DNA of 64,000 nucleotides from Ipomoea triloba (taxonomy: Eukaryota; Streptophyta; Magnoliopsida; Solanales; Convolvulaceae), in contig NC_044916.1 in assembly GCF_003576645.1 (NCBI RefSeq), positions 17,442,099 through 17,506,098 of the forward strand. Direction: 5' to 3'. Positions within the stretch are counted from its first letter, which is position 1. The number at the start of each line of letters is the position of its first letter. Made by a program: the position numbers and the translations under genes. Shown here piece after piece: positions 1 to 12,530 of the stretch. Under the pieces are notes generated by a model, which was not told the origin of the DNA, did no database searches, and saw nothing but the letters and a program-made list of their open reading frames with translations.

Positions 1-392
1 TTCTTGGTAGAAACTAATTTAATTCAAATAATTTTCGAAACCAAAAATTTATCCCAGACTGAAACTTAAAATTGGGCTAAGTTCGGTACACCGCGAAATT
101 TAGCGATGTACGATCAAAATAAATTTTCGCTGCTATGGGCTAATTTAATTAAATAGGAAATTCAAGAATAATAGTATGGTTTCTAATAATCCATTTCCTA
201 GGACAATCGGGTCCGAACACCAGTTCCTAAAATTCTTACGGTTCGCGACCGGTACGTAGGTTCGCAACTTATTAACAACTATTCTCACTTATAATAATTC
301 TTTTGAGGCATCGGGAGATCATCTCATGAATGCTATAGCCTAAAGAAATATTTTTCGAACCTTAATCTTACTGGAATAGGTGAGGGGTTACA
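1..392 (-). repeat. 3' LTR of the Tekay-type element (partial)
   Basis: Matches 8357-8748 without indels and with nine mismatches by eye. On the plus strand it ends in ggggttaca, the complement of an LTR beginning TGTAACCCC in the element's direction. The rest of the LTR lies before position 1. Confidence 0.95.
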
Positions 393-408
393 GTCTACCC
401 TCCTTAAG
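393..408 (-). other. Polypurine tract of the Tekay-type element
   Basis: The minus strand reads cttaaggagggtagac directly before the LTR boundary. That is the expected place and composition for the plus-strand DNA priming site. Confidence 0.75.
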
Positions 409-549
409 AATAGTTTCGTCCCTGAAACTTACTTTCTAGTACCTAAGGTTTCACAGCAGACCGCTCCCTACTTTCATGCACACATACGACATTTAGCACA
501 CAGAACATTGCACATCAGGTATCTTAGGTACGTAACAAGTAGATTGACT

Positions 550-1368
550 CTACTTACTTGAGTTAAACAATTCTGGGTAACGTTCCATCATCGCGTCTTC
601 CAATTCCCAGGTAGCTTCTTCTGGGCTATGGTTTGACCATTGGACTTTGATCATCCTGATCGACTTCCTCCTCGTGTCTCGGGTTTTAGAATCCAAGATT
701 TGGGTCGGCCTTTCTTCATACGTCAATGAGTCATCCATTGTTAGTCCCCCCGGCTCCAGTATATGAGATATATCGGGTACATATCGTTTCAATTGAGAGA
801 CATGAAACACATTATGTACTCTGTCCAGTTCGATTGGTAGAGCCAATCGGTATGCCAGATTTCCCACTCTTTCTAAAATTTCATAGGGTCCTATAAATCG
901 AGGGCTCAGTTTCCCCTTCCTTCCAAATCTTTTGACCCCTTTAGTGGGTGAGACTTTCAATAACACTTTCTCTCCCACCTGGTACTCTATGAATTGTTGC
1001 TTTAGATCAGCATAGGACTTTTGGCGATCTTGTGCGATTTTCATTCTTCCCTGAATCACTTTGATTGCTTCAATGGTTTCTTGTAAGTACTGGGGTCCAA
1101 GAATAACAGCATTACTTTTGTCGCTCCAACATAGTGGACTTCGACACTTTTGCCCATATAATGCTTCGTAAGGAGCCATTCTTATAGTGGCATGATAGCT
1201 GTTATTGTATGAGAATTCAATTAGATCCAACTGCTCATCCCACGAACCCTGGAAATCGAGTGCACAACCTCTGAGCATATCTTCCAAGGTTTGGATTGTT
1301 CGGTGGCAGGATGAAATGCTGTGCTCATCTTGAGTTGCGTACCCATGGCTACCTGTAATCTTTCCCAA
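550..1368 (-). pseudogene. pol: Integrase C-terminal part plus chromodomain (Tekay pol fragment)
   Basis: This 272-residue frame is the end of the pol polyprotein. From about residue 25 it carries the end of the integrase catalytic core (EFSYNNSYHATIRMAPYEAL). A basic C-terminal region follows (SPRFIGPYEILERVGNLAYR). The last 50 residues form a chromodomain (VQWSNHSPEEATWELEDAM), which in chromoviruses directs integration to chromatin. Its first 20 or so residues are out-of-frame sequence: the true frame joins from the 1221-1469 frame near position 1300, where a short stretch after the FHPAT motif seems to be lost. The chromodomain is the strongest reason for assigning the element to the chromoviruses. 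Confidence 0.9.
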
Positions 1369-1469
1369 AATCTTGATAGGAACCGTGAATCTCGCTCTGA
1401 AATAATATCGCGTGCTATCCCGTGATATTTAACCACGTATTTGATGTAGGCTCTTGCCATTTTCTCCAT
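1221..1469 (-). pseudogene. pol: Integrase catalytic core fragment (Tekay pol)
   Basis: In phase with the 1470-2675 frame and separated from it only by a TGA stop at 1470-1472. It carries the central integrase segment with the second catalytic aspartate in [12 protein letters not shown] and the FHPAT motif. After FHPAT the frame is lost through an indel near 1300 and its last 25 residues are nonsense. It is recognised by its place between the zinc-binding part of integrase and the chromodomain fragment. Confidence 0.85.
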
Positions 1470-2675
1470 TCACCAGGTTTTGTTCATCGGAATAAATCTT
1501 GCTGTCTTGGTCAACCGATCAACAACAACCCATACTTGGTCGTTTCCGGCTCTTGTCCTTGGCAATCCTCCCACAAAGTCCATGGAGATTGAATCCCACT
1601 TCCATTGAGGAATCTCCAACGGTTGTAGCAAACCTTTCGGCTTACTTCGCTCTGCTTTAACCTTTTGGCAATTCAAGCATTTAGCAACAAATTCTGCAAT
1701 ATCTTTCTTCATGCCCATCCACCAGAAATTTTGCCTCAGATCCTTGTACAGTTTGTCCCCTCCTGGATGAACAGAATAAGGTGTGTTGTGACCTTCTCTC
1801 ATTAATTGGTTCATTAATTCCTTACAACTTGCAGGTATAATCCATCTGCCTTGGAATCTCATGCTCCCATCCGGATGCAATTCAAATGGACCCTGTTTTC
1901 CATCCACCATCTTCTCTTTGATATTCTTTACCCAGTCGTCCTCTCCTTGGGCTTGCTTGATTTCTTCAAATAAGGCCGGAGTGGCCGACAGGTAATATAG
2001 CTTCATCTCTTGTCCTACCTGACCACACATTGTTATTTCTAGATTGAGTTTCTGAAAATCCTTGCATAATTGTTCAGGTAATACCCAGAGAGCATGATTT
2101 GGCTTTCGACTCAAAGCATCTGCTACCTTGTTTGCCTTACCCTCTTGGTATTGGATTTCCAGATCGTAGTCCTTGATTAACTTCAACCATCTCCTTTGCC
2201 TTAAGTTAAGATCCCTTTGAGTGAAGATGTACTTCAAGCTCTGATGATCCGTAAAGATCTTGCAAGTGACTCCATAAAGATAATGTCGCCAGATTTTGAG
2301 GGCAAACACCACAGCTGCTAGTTCCAGATCGTGGGTTGGGTAGTTAGCCTCGTGCGGTTTTAATTGACGAGATGCATAGGCTAGTACTCTTCCGTGCTGC
2401 ATCAATATACATCCAAGTCCTTTGTGGGACGCGTCTGTGTACAGTTCATAGCCTTCCGTTCCCACAGGTAAGGTTAACACTGGGGCAGTTGTTAACCTCT
2501 TCTTGAGTTCCTGGAACGCATGCTCGCATTCTCCACTCCAACTGTACTTGGTAGTCTTCGTGAGCAGATTGGTCAAAGGTCTTGCTATCTTCGAGAAATC
2601 CTGGACAAATCTCCTGTAATAACCTGCCAATCCCAAGAACTTCGGACTTCTGTAACTGATTTGGGTGGTTCCCAT
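1470..2675 (-). pseudogene. pol: RT connection, RNase H and integrase N-terminus (Tekay pol)
   Basis: A 401-residue open frame. The first 12 residues or so are out of frame. Real homology begins at [19 protein letters not shown], the RT connection region. RNase H follows with [18 protein letters not shown] (first catalytic Asp) and [11 protein letters not shown], ending near VADALSRK. The integrase zinc domain follows with paired His and Cys (HPGGDKLY and [13 protein letters not shown]), then the first core aspartate in [12 protein letters not shown]. The frame ends at TGA 1470-1472, within integrase. Upstream it connects to the RT frame through a one-base indel near 2645. Confidence 0.92.
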
Positions 2676-3436
2676 TCCATTACAGCTCTTATCTTAGTTG
2701 GGTCCACTGCTATTCCTTCCCTGGTGATTATGTGACCCATGAATGCTACCTCCTCTTTCCAAAATTCGCATTTTGAAAGTTTTGCGAAAAGTTTATTTTC
2801 CCTCAACATTTGTAACGCCGTCCTAAGATGCTCTTCGTGCTCTTCCGGTGTCTTAGAATAAACCAAAATGTCATCTATGAAGACAATAATGAACTTATCC
2901 AGGTATGGAAGGAAAATCCTGTTCATCAAGTCCATGAAAGTCCCTGGTGCGTTGGTCACTCCGAACGGCATAACTGTGAATTCGTAGTGCCCATACCTAG
3001 TCCAGAATGCGGTTTTGGAAATATCCTGCTCCGCGACTCGCACCTGGTGATACCCCGACCGTAAATCAATTTTTGAAAACACGCCCGCTCCTCTCAGTTG
3101 ATCAAACAGATCGTCGATCCTGGGCAATGGGTATCTGTTCTTCACTGTGACTCGATTGAGCTCTCTATAGTCAATGCACAGTCTTAGGCTTCCATCCTTT
3201 TTCCTTACAAACAGTACCGGTGCGTCCCAAGGTGACACACTTGGCCTGATGAATCCCTTCTCCAATAACTCTGCCAGTTGAGCCTTCAACTCTTCCATCC
3301 CCTTCGAAGGCTTTCGATAAGGCGCCTTCGAGACTGGTGCGGTTCCCGGTGCGAGGTCGATGGTAAATTCCACTTCCCTCTCTGGCGGCATTTCCGTGAG
3401 GTCATCTGGAAACACATCGGGAAATTCACGCACCAC
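2585..3436 (-). pseudogene. pol: Reverse transcriptase (Tekay pol)
   Basis: A 283-residue frame with a nearly complete Ty3/gypsy reverse transcriptase. It begins at the linker [11 protein letters not shown] and includes [30 protein letters not shown] and the fingers/palm motifs. The active site is [11 protein letters not shown], with FIDD where most elements have YVDD or FIDD. The thumb follows to [14 protein letters not shown]. The last 20 residues or so (after about 2650) are frameshifted, so the connection domain lies in the overlapping 1470-2675 frame. The upstream junction with protease is a second indel near 3440. Confidence 0.93.
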
Positions 3437-3675
3437 TGGATTTGATTTATTTCAGGTTCTTCTATTCCAGCTTCTTGCATTAAACAGAGGTACACTTCAC
3501 GCCCCTTGCGAGCGTACTTCTTCAGTCTCTGCATCGTCATCAACCTTGGTTCAGGTTGCTTCCCCATTCCTCGATAGGATATCCTCCTCCCCTTCGGTCC
3601 TCGCAGGACAACCTTTCGCTCACTGCATACTATCTGGGCTTTATGCTTATCCAACCAGTCCATTCCTAGTACCAC
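3286..3675 (-). pseudogene. pol: Protease C-terminal part and linker (Tekay pol)
   Basis: In phase with gag and protease. The line of homology runs through a TGA stop at about 3778 into this frame. VLGMDWLDKHKAQIVC is the conserved C-terminal motif of gypsy aspartic proteases. The frame stays meaningful to about EEPEINQ (near 3445), then a one-base indel moves the reading to the RT frame that starts at REFPDVFP. The last 50 residues are out-of-frame sequence. Confidence 0.85.
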
Positions 3676-3777
3676 ATCAATACCCTCTAGATCGAAACGA
3701 ATGAGGTTTCCGGGACAGTTGGATCCCGCTATTTCTATTGTGATATTGTCATATCCCTCCTTACAAGCTACTACTAT

Positions 3778-5097
3778 TCACGAGGCAGTTCTTACATTCA
3801 AATCTAACTCAATAGTAGGTCTTAACTTTAATCTATCCGCAAATGTAGATGATATAAACGAATTGGTAGCTCCTGTATCGAACAATACTAAGCCAGGTAC
3901 TGAGTTAATAAGAAATGTACCGGTCACAACGTCGTTAGCCTGAGCTTGCCTGCTATTGACGACGTAGATCTTGCCTTGGTTTTCTGCGTTGTTTTCTCCC
4001 ACGGGTGCTTTCCCTTTGTTGGTGGGATTTGGAGCTGCGTTAGTCGGCCTCCCCCGGTTTCCTTGTTGGAAATTGCCTCCTCCATTTCCTGCCCCCGCGG
4101 GTTTCTGGCTGGTGTTCCCACCGAATCCTCCTCTTTGATTATTTTTCTGAGAGGGGTCCCGAAAATTGTCCATCCTGGTTTGGCACTCGTAGTACTTGTG
4201 CCCCAAGAAACCGCACTTGAAGCACCTGATTTTCTCCCCTTGGCAATTTTCTCTGAGGTGATCCTGTCCACATCTCCGGCAAGTCGAGCTTCTCCTCTGA
4301 TTCATTCCTCCCTTCCTTTCTCCTTGCATTGAATTAAATCTTCCCTGGTTAGGTTTCTTGTTGTCCGGCCTGAATTTCCCCTGTCTATCATCAACCTTCC
4401 TTTTATTTTTGCCGTAGACCTCCTGTTGATCCAGGTACACTTGGTAGTGGTCGGATGCTCTGTCATATGCCTCCTTGAGAGTAGTGCACATAAACGGTGC
4501 AATCGCCCCTCTCACGGCCCAATCCAATCCACGTTCGAACCTCCTCGCCTTGCTGGCTTCGTCAGGCACGATGTTCTGAGCGAACCTCACCAGCTCCACA
4601 TACTGATCATAATAGTCCTGCACAGTTGCTCCCTTTTGTTTCAATCGCAGGAATTCCTCACACTTGATTCCCTTAATCCTTTCCGTGTAGAATTGTCCTC
4701 TCAATTCTTCCTTAAATTCCTCCCAGCCAAAGTCTGGGTCTTGCAGCAAGTCGGGCCCAGCTGTTGACCACCAGTTGTCTGCTGCTTTTGTCAGATAATA
4801 CACGGCAGAAGATACTCGCTGATCTGCAGGACAGTTGACTGCATTGAGCAGCTTGTCAAACGTCCTAATCCATTCTTCCAAGATTACCGCCGGGTCTTTT
4901 TCACCCGCATAATATGGTGGCTGCCTACTCGCTATGGCTTTTGCAAAATCAACTCGCGGCTGTCTGTGATTTTGATTCTGGACTTGCTGAGCCATCATAA
5001 ATCCAGCCATGTGTTCCATTGCGAGAGCCATACGGTCCATTGCCGATATATCGTCGCCCTGACTGACAGGCATATTTCGTCTAGGCGGCATCTTCAC
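3778..5097 (-). pseudogene. gag: Gag with zinc knuckles and N-terminal protease (Tekay)
   Basis: A 439-residue frame starting MKMPPRRN. It contains the retrotransposon gag (capsid-like) domain at about residues 70-190 (DNWWSTAG, FKEELRGQFY). A glycine- and arginine-rich part follows, with two CCHC zinc knuckles: CRRCGQDHLRENC and CFKCGFLGHKYYEC. It runs directly into the aspartic protease active site LFDTGATNSFIS at about residue 410. A TGA stop ends the frame inside protease. The same frame continues beyond it with conserved protease sequence, so this is a nonsense mutation, probably CGA to TGA. Confidence 0.93.
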
Positions 5098-5591
5098 CAG
5101 ACGACAGTTTCAAGTTAGTTCTTGAAGTATAAAAGCTCTTAAGGAGTTAGCTAGCTACGCAGTTAGTATAGCAGCTACCCAAGTCCTATCCAGCAATTCC
5201 TAACATTCACTTCGTCATGCTCATCAACCAGGTATCTCAACTATGGCATAACAGTTAGAAAAGCACTATACTATCATGCTTACTCACAACAATTATAAGC
5301 AATGATTAACGCACATAAAGATACACAAATATTGATCAAAGCATTCTAGAATCGGTAGATTTCGCGAAATACAGATGATGAGGTACCCCTTTTTGATGCT
5401 GCCTGGTCTCTAGCTCCGCTCCAGAAGCTCACACTTAACTCAGTTGAAATAGCCGTTTAGGTCAGTCTTAGCAAACTTAGGCTGACTCGAATTTGGGATT
5501 TGAAAATCGAATTCTCCGAATTTCAATCCTCGACCTACAATCGAGACCACACAACCTAGGCTTCGACCTGATTCCCAAAGGTTCAACCTAG
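5098..5591 (-). other. 5' leader between PBS and gag (Tekay)
   Basis: About 490 bases of non-coding sequence between the gag start and the primer binding site. I see no conserved frame in it. Confidence 0.7.
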
Positions 5592-5603
5592 GCTCTGATA
5601 CCA
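5592..5603 (-). other. Primer binding site, initiator Met-tRNA type
   Basis: The minus strand reads TGGTATCAGAGC, the standard plant retroelement site complementary to the 3' end of initiator Met-tRNA. It lies three bases inside the 5' LTR end. Confidence 0.95.
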
Positions 5604-5606
5604 CTT

Positions 5607-7605
5607 TGTAACACCCCGGACCTACCTTCCCGTACATCCGAGGGAGTTACCGCCACACCTAGAGGGAGAGTTCTATCATTCCGCGATAAACCTCACTCTA
5701 GGTGCACAAGCTAAAGGGAACTCTTCTAACCACAACAACCACCCAACAGTTGCTTACGCACTTATATACATATCAGCTGAAAAAGCTTAACTAAGCAAAA
5801 CATACATACTTGCACTTATATATACATGAGTTTGCCCCTCGGGTCAAAATACAGATTAAGGGTCAACTACGACCCGACTAGCCATGTTTAGCCATCACTA
5901 AGGCTACAAAAAGTATGTACACAAAAAAAAACTCCCAAGAACTCGACGTCTAGTCAATCATCCGGTACACGGGGCCGGTGAACTCTCCCCAGACCAGGTG
6001 CCACTCCCCTTCGTACCAGGTGATATGGTCCAAAAACCGAGAGGTGGTTATGACCATCGACCATTCATCCCAGCAGTCCCGAGGGCTAGGGTCCCAAGGG
6101 TAAGGGTAATGCACTATGAACCCAAGGGTAAGTCCCGAGACCATTCATCATCTGTATGTACATGTCGTAATCCATGCCTTCACAAACATACTCCGGTGAA
6201 CTTCCGGAATTCACCGGGCTACAGGAACTGACACTAGATTGCATCTGTTAGGAACACAGTGAAGTGCAGTTAGCGCGACAGCTAAGTAAGGATATCCGCG
6301 GGTTATTCAAAACTAAATAAAGGTTTTTGTAAAATTTTTACATGGAAACCCTATACCTTACTCATCAGCAGAGGTTCTACCTGCAACAGTTATAAATAGC
6401 AACTTGCACACACAATAGGCAAAATTCAATACCATCTCGAATCATTTTCCCTCTTGACGAGGTCATTTGATAATTATTTACTTACCCAAAGAATGTATTG
6501 TTAAACATTTAAGCATACCAGTAAGTAATGGAAAACACAAATCCCTCATTTTGCTCGTAATCACTTTATATGGAAAACCTTTCCCTCATAAGGAAATTCT
6601 CAACACATTTCACTTTTCAAAGAGAGAGATCACCCGCAACCTTTGGGTACTTAAATACTTGTCACATCTCTCTTTCCCGTAGCTACGGCGTAACTACATT
6701 CATATTTCAAAATTTCACTTGGTCCTAGATAGAAAGTGTGAGGCCTCTGGAGTTCTTTCTCCACTTTTGACCACTTGGATCGTTGAACTCGGGTTCAGTG
6801 GTCATCGCCCGGTCTAATACTGATCCCCTGGACTTATAGGAGCGTTGGAATGATTCCTAGCTAGCCTCACTAGGTTCATAAGAACGACACCTACCCGAAC
6901 ATAGAGTGACTATACTTAAGTGTGCACACCCCCGTAGGAGTACCTTTTCCTTCCGGGTGATATAGTACTCGGCGAATAGACTTCGCCCACAGTATGAATG
7001 ATCATACACATAATTACCATGCGGAATAGGCACTTTAAGCTCATCTTTATTCCGTGGTTAACAAGGTCCTTCACCACTTTTACTAGAACTAAGGTTTGAA
7101 AAGCATTTTTCTACCTTTTCCCCTTTTTTGCATTGAAAATATTTTGGATGTACTTGAGTCAATTCCAATACTCGGAAATTGATTCCCCTTTAACCAAATC
7201 CAGAAATTTCCTTTTCTTTTGCAAAACGTTTGGATAGTCCACTAACAACCTTTCACAATGGCAATTCAAGTGTAACTATCATACATTTTCAACACTACAA
7301 TTTCACATAGGTATCATGCTTGACACATTTACATCTCGATGCATATATCATATACACTTCGCAACCTTAAAATGGGCATAACCCTCAAAGTACATATATT
7401 CTTTATATTCACCTAATACCACCTCCTTATAATATTTATATGTTCACACATATGTAACACTACCTACATAACACATGTGACTAACTACGTAGCATTACAC
7501 TTCTTCATAACAACATATATATTTACGGTTTATACATACCATATGCTTACACTCAAAATGTGACATTTTATACCATTTATATATATATAAATATGTATAT
7601 GTATT

Positions 7606-7655
<50 letters not shown>

Positions 7656-8748
7656 GCACGACACACACACACCCACATATATATATATATACACGGCACA
7701 TACATATATATATATACATAAATACATAATTCCCCTTCTTTATAGTATATGTACACCTATCATATCCTTTTTATACACCTAAGGCATAATTTTCACATAA
7801 CACATAGATTTGCATACACACAAGTCACAACAATTTATAACCTAGCTACCAATTATCTAGTTTCAAACAACCTCAACCAATTAAAGGGATTCATTACCTC
7901 AACCGGGTTACTAGTTTCGTAGAGGACTCTTGGAGTCGATTTCCCCAATTTCACCTTAAAACCCTAAAATTTCACCAACAACATAACACATAATTTAAGA
8001 AATCTTAACTTATATTCATGTTCTAGGAGGGAAAATAAAGCTATTTACCGAATAAAATTGAAGTTTTACCGAATATTTGGAGATCTATAAAGAACTTGCT
8101 AGCTATGGAGTCTTGAAGCTTGATGAAGATGATGAAGATCTCACTCTACTCTCTCTCTATTTCGGCAACAACAAAGGGAAATGGGGAAAAAATGAAGACT
8201 TAGTCAACTTAATTCCTTACAAGAATTATCCAAATCATTCCATTTAATTAATCCTTTTTTATTCACATGGTGAAATCATGTGACACTTGTCACAATTTCC
8301 ATGGTAAGTCTTAAAAGATAAGATTTGCTAGACAGTTAGGGATTAAAACAGATGAATTCTTGGTAGAAACTAATTTAATTCAAATAATTTTCGAAACCAA
8401 AAATTTATCCCAGACTGAAACTTAAAATTGGGCTAGGTTCGGTACACCGCGAAATTTAGCGATGTACGATCAAAATAAATTTTCGCTGGTATGGGCTAAT
8501 ATAATTAAATAGGAAATTCAAGAATAATAGTATGGTGTCTAATAATCCATTTCCTAGGACAATCGGGTCCGAACACCAGTTCCTAAAATTCTTACGGTTC
8601 GCGACCGGTACGTAGGTTTGCAGCTTATTAACAACTATTCTCACTTATAATAATTCTTTTGAGGCATCGGGAGATCATCTCATGAATGCTATAGCCTAAA
8701 GAAATATTTTTCGAACGTTAATCTTACTAGAATAAGTGAGGGGTTACA
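5607..8748 (-). repeat. 5' LTR of the Tekay-type element (3142 bp)
   Basis: On the plus strand it begins tgtaacacccc, next to the PBS, and ends ggggttaca. Its last 392 bp match 1-392. It has no coding capacity. Inside are CA/TA microsatellites (7610-7720). It shares blocks with the solo LTR at 9891-12522, for example ctaccgccacacctagag and caccgcgaaatttagcgatg, so the two belong to related families. The length over 3 kb fits Tekay/Del. Confidence 0.93.
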
Positions 8749-8816
8749 TATGTGTATACATATATATACACATATACATGTATACATATATATATATGTA
8801 TGTATATATGTATATA

Positions 8817-8878
<62 letters not shown>

Positions 8879-8879
8879 N

Positions 8880-8935
<56 letters not shown>
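8749..8935. repeat. (TA)n microsatellite with a single N
   Basis: Almost pure TA dinucleotides with some TG and CA interruptions at the left. A lone N at 8879 marks an assembly join, so the true length is unknown. The tyrosine/isoleucine frames here are not genes. Confidence 0.97.
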
Positions 8936-8937
<2 letters not shown>

Positions 8938-9229
8938 TAGAAATAAACATTTCTCAAGGTAGGTTTATATACCTACATATCATAATATTTCATACCTATG
9001 TAACAAAAGGGTTTTCAAATGATTTATACAATATATAAGGCTAAAATAGATAAATCTCCCATCATTTGATATTATATAAAATACTATACTGATAATATAT
9101 TTTTGAAAACATTTTGTACCAAAATGGAGTTTTAAACAAATCACAGAGGAGTACCCAAACACATAGAGTCTAGCCACACGGGTCTCTCACACTCGCGTGC
9201 CCATTCGGCCCGGCCTCGAGTGCGGGACC
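8936..9229. other. Unassigned AT-rich spacer
   Basis: AT-rich sequence with a short GC-rich patch at 9180-9229 directly before the hAT terminus. I see no gene or recognisable element. Confidence 0.5.
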
Positions 9230-9560
9230 TAGGGTTGTTAACGAACCGAACATAAACGAACGGAGGCTATTCGTGTTCGTTTGTTAAGGATTTTGAATTG
9301 TTCGTGTTCGTTTGTTAAGGTTTTTTGAAAATCATGTTCGTGTTCGTTTGTGTTCGTTAACGAACACGTTCACGAACATTACCGAACACGTTTGCGAACG
9401 TGTTCGTTAACGTTAACAAACATGTTCACAAAAATATTCATTTACGTTCATGATGAACACGTTCATGAAAACTTAATAACCAAACACCTGCACATGTTCA
9501 TGAACACAATTTGTTCATGAACAAGAAATAATCTATGTTCACGAACAATAATCAAACAAA
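9230..9560 (-). repeat. hAT terminus with subterminal GTTCG repeats
   Basis: Starts with tagggttgttaac and continues with many copies of gttcgtgttcgtttgtt and its complement. Short clustered repeats of this kind are where hAT transposases bind. A possible left target-site copy is gcgggacc (9222-9229), but no partner was found on the other side. Confidence 0.6.
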
Positions 9561-9890
9561 CAACACAACTACAAAACTAATACAAATAATTGAATAATTC
9601 CACTTGTAGCATCTAATATGAAAATAAAAATCCATGTCTCAAATAAAATAAAAACCGCAAACACTAAGACACATAATTTGTCGGTTCACATTACATGCCA
9701 AAACATTAAAATGTAAAGCATAAGATATATAAATTCTGCATCCATCGTCCCAAAAGCTTAATACCAACCCTAATACCTTCACTCCAAGTTCATTCCAGTG
9801 ATATCGTCTTCAGATATTCAGTAAACTACATTAAATGATATATATAATATATTGTTATATTACATATAAAGTATTGAAGATAAATGATAT

Positions 9891-12522
9891 TGTAACACCC
9901 CAATTTTCACACTCTTACATTTATTACAAATCAGTATTCATATGCTGCGGAAGCTTACATCTTATCAGCAGAAAACTGGGTGCTACCGCCACACCTAGAG
10001 TGAATTCTATCACCTCTTTGACAAACTCCACTCTAAGTGCACAGGCTAAACTTACAACATTAACAACAATCCTTGTCTACATCAAAGAGTAGACCCCAAC
10101 CTGCACTTCCATCATATTTAGAGCTCATCGGCTACAGGGCTCCACACTAATCTGCAACTGATAAGAACACATTGAAGTGTAGTTAGCGCGACGGCTAAGT
10201 AAGGAAATCCATTTGTCACTTAAAAGTAGACAAAGGTTTGAAAACATTTAGTGAAACAACATCCACTCGTCTCGTAAGACAAAATCATTTCTTTCTCAAA
10301 GACGTTACAAAATAACTCTTTTCTCGTCTTTAAAACTTCCTTAGTTTCATATAGTAAGAGTGAGGCCTACAACCTCGGGCCATGGCACTCCAGCCCTCCC
10401 GTAGGTTCCTCCCTTATCCCAACCCCGGGCTGTGGCACTCAAGCCTTCCCGTGGGCACCTCTCCTTATTCCAACATGACGACATAACGGCAAATAGACTT
10501 CGCTCTAACAATATAACGACCACTGGGCCATGGGCACTTAAAGCCACCCGTGGGTCAATCAAAGTCCTCCTCACTTACTTTAGAAACTACGGTGGGTCAA
10601 TCAAAGTCCTCCTCACTTACTTTAGAAACTACGGTTTTGAAAACGTTATCCTTCCTTCAGTTTTCTTACAACAAATCATCTCATTTGGACATATTTCACA
10701 AATGAGTCCAATACTTGAAATCGGCTACTTCATTAGCCTCTGAAGGATTTTCAAACATCATTTTCTCAAACAATAAGGTTTTGACAACCTTTATACCAAA
10801 ATAGCATACGTCTTTCAACGTAAGTTTTCATAAACATTTTTGGATACACTTCATATGTCCATCTCACACTTTAAAACAACCAGCATCCTCAACTATCGTC
10901 CCCACCATTAACTAATAATAGATAGCTGTCCTTGTCATTATTTCCATTGACAACTTCCACCATGATCAACACCATTAGATCATAACTTGAGGATATCGTA
11001 CATCCAAACATATATAAATTCTAATAGGTAAGGTCATTGCCTAACCATAACCCAAAAATCATGAGATTATCATTTAATCTCCATCATTAATCCACGTCCT
11101 TAGCATCACCTAATCACCATTAACTCACTAACTACCTCACAATTATCATTAACACATCCATAATCATACTAAGCATAATTCAGAAAATTTCAGCTTGGCG
11201 CAGTCCGAAAGATTGAGCCGGTAAAAATAGTTCCTGAACTCTTTTTCACTTGAAATTTTTATGGTAGAACCCCAACTTATAGTACTTGATGTCCATAAAA
11301 AGTTTTGGTCATTTTGGTCCGCGAATAAACACAGAAAATTCCATCTTTGCCCTTGGCAGTGTGCTGTCCGGAATTTTTCTCTCTCTGGACCAGTTTTGGA
11401 GAAAAATTCGAAAACCATACTTCCACTACTCCGATCATTATGAAATTTTATATGCGGGTTCTACACTTATAGAAATACATGCCTAAAAAAATAGGATCAA
11501 AATACCTTACCAATTTTTCCCAATAAATCTCGGAAGTTACTGTCAGAATCTATCCTGATTTCTTTTCACTATTTTCACAAGTATAAGCCTATATGGACAT
11601 AAATACAACATATACAAGCATATCCAAGCTATGAACATGTATACAAAAATATTCCCAAAGCTCCAAAAACACCATATTTCAACCAAATAATCAATTATCT
11701 AATTTCAAGTGACTAAACCAACTTAAGGGAATTCCTTACCTCCACCGGGTTACTAGTCCTCGTAGAAGACTTTTGGAGTTGATTTCCCCAAATTTCACCT
11801 TAAAATCCTAAGATCACAATCAACACCATAACAAGAGATTTCAAGAAATTAATCTCAAATCCATGCTCTAGGAAGGAAAATAGAACTATTTACCGAATAA
11901 AAACGAAGATTTACCGAATAAAATTGAGAGATGTGAAGGAATTTGCCATGGAAATTGAAGCTTTGTGAAGAAGATGGAAATGGAATCATCTCTCTCTCTC
12001 CTCACGAAATGGGAATGAAGAATTGAAGAAATGGGAAATTGCTTTTATATTGATCCCAATCTTATGTGATAAGCTTGGAAAAAAAATAATAAAATAATAA
12101 AATATCTTCCAACTTATCAGTTGTGGTTCAAACAGATAAAGTTTCGGTGGAAAATAATTTAAACAGGAATAATTTTGAAACCAAAAATTTATTCCAGACT
12201 AAACCTCAAAATTGGGCTAGGTTCGGTACACCGCGAAATTTAGCGATGCTACGATCACAATAAATTTTCGCTGCTATGAGCTGATTTAATTAAATAGGAA
12301 ATTCAAGAATAATAGTATGGTGTCTAATAATTCATTTCCTAGGACAAACGAGTCCGAACACCAGCTCCTAAAATTTTTACGGTTCGTGACCGGTACGTAG
12401 GTTCGCAGCTTAATAACAACTATACTCACTTATAAAAATTCTTTTGAAATATCTGAAGATCATAACTTAGGAATGTCAACGCCTTAGGATAGAATAATGT
12501 TAGGAAAATACGGGGTATTACA
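9891..12522 (-). repeat. Solo LTR of a Tekay-related gypsy element
   Basis: Begins tgtaacacccc and ends ggggtattaca on the plus strand, is 2632 bp long and has no internal element sequence next to it. It is flanked by the 5-bp direct repeat gatat at 9886-9890 and 12523-12527. These features define a solo LTR, left by recombination between the two LTRs of a full element. It shares blocks with the LTR at 5607-8748 and includes one 42-bp tandem copy at 10551-10634. It lies inside the hAT transposon, 8 bp downstream of the transposase C-terminal frame. Confidence 0.93.
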
Positions 12523-12530
12523 GATATATA

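Larger units (their letters stand above)
1..8748 (-). mobile_element. Ty3/gypsy Tekay-type chromovirus, 3' LTR cut by window edge
   Basis: Read on the minus strand the order is 5' LTR (5607-8748), PBS, gag, protease, RT, RNase H, integrase, chromodomain, purine tract and the start of the 3' LTR (1-392). This order, a chromodomain after integrase and LTRs above 3 kb match the Tekay/Del chromovirus lineage. The polyprotein has at least five lesions: in-frame TGA stops at about 3778 and at 1470-1472, and frameshifts near 3440, 2645 and 1300, so this copy cannot encode its own enzymes. By eye the two LTRs differ at 9 of 392 comparable positions. The insertion TSD cannot be checked because the left end lies outside the window. 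Confidence 0.93.

Noticed and set aside
8727..8962. Several long Tyr/Ile frames on both strands
   Set aside because: They are translations of (TA)n in every phase. The same holds for 19921-20132, 23643-24096 and 60526-60950.
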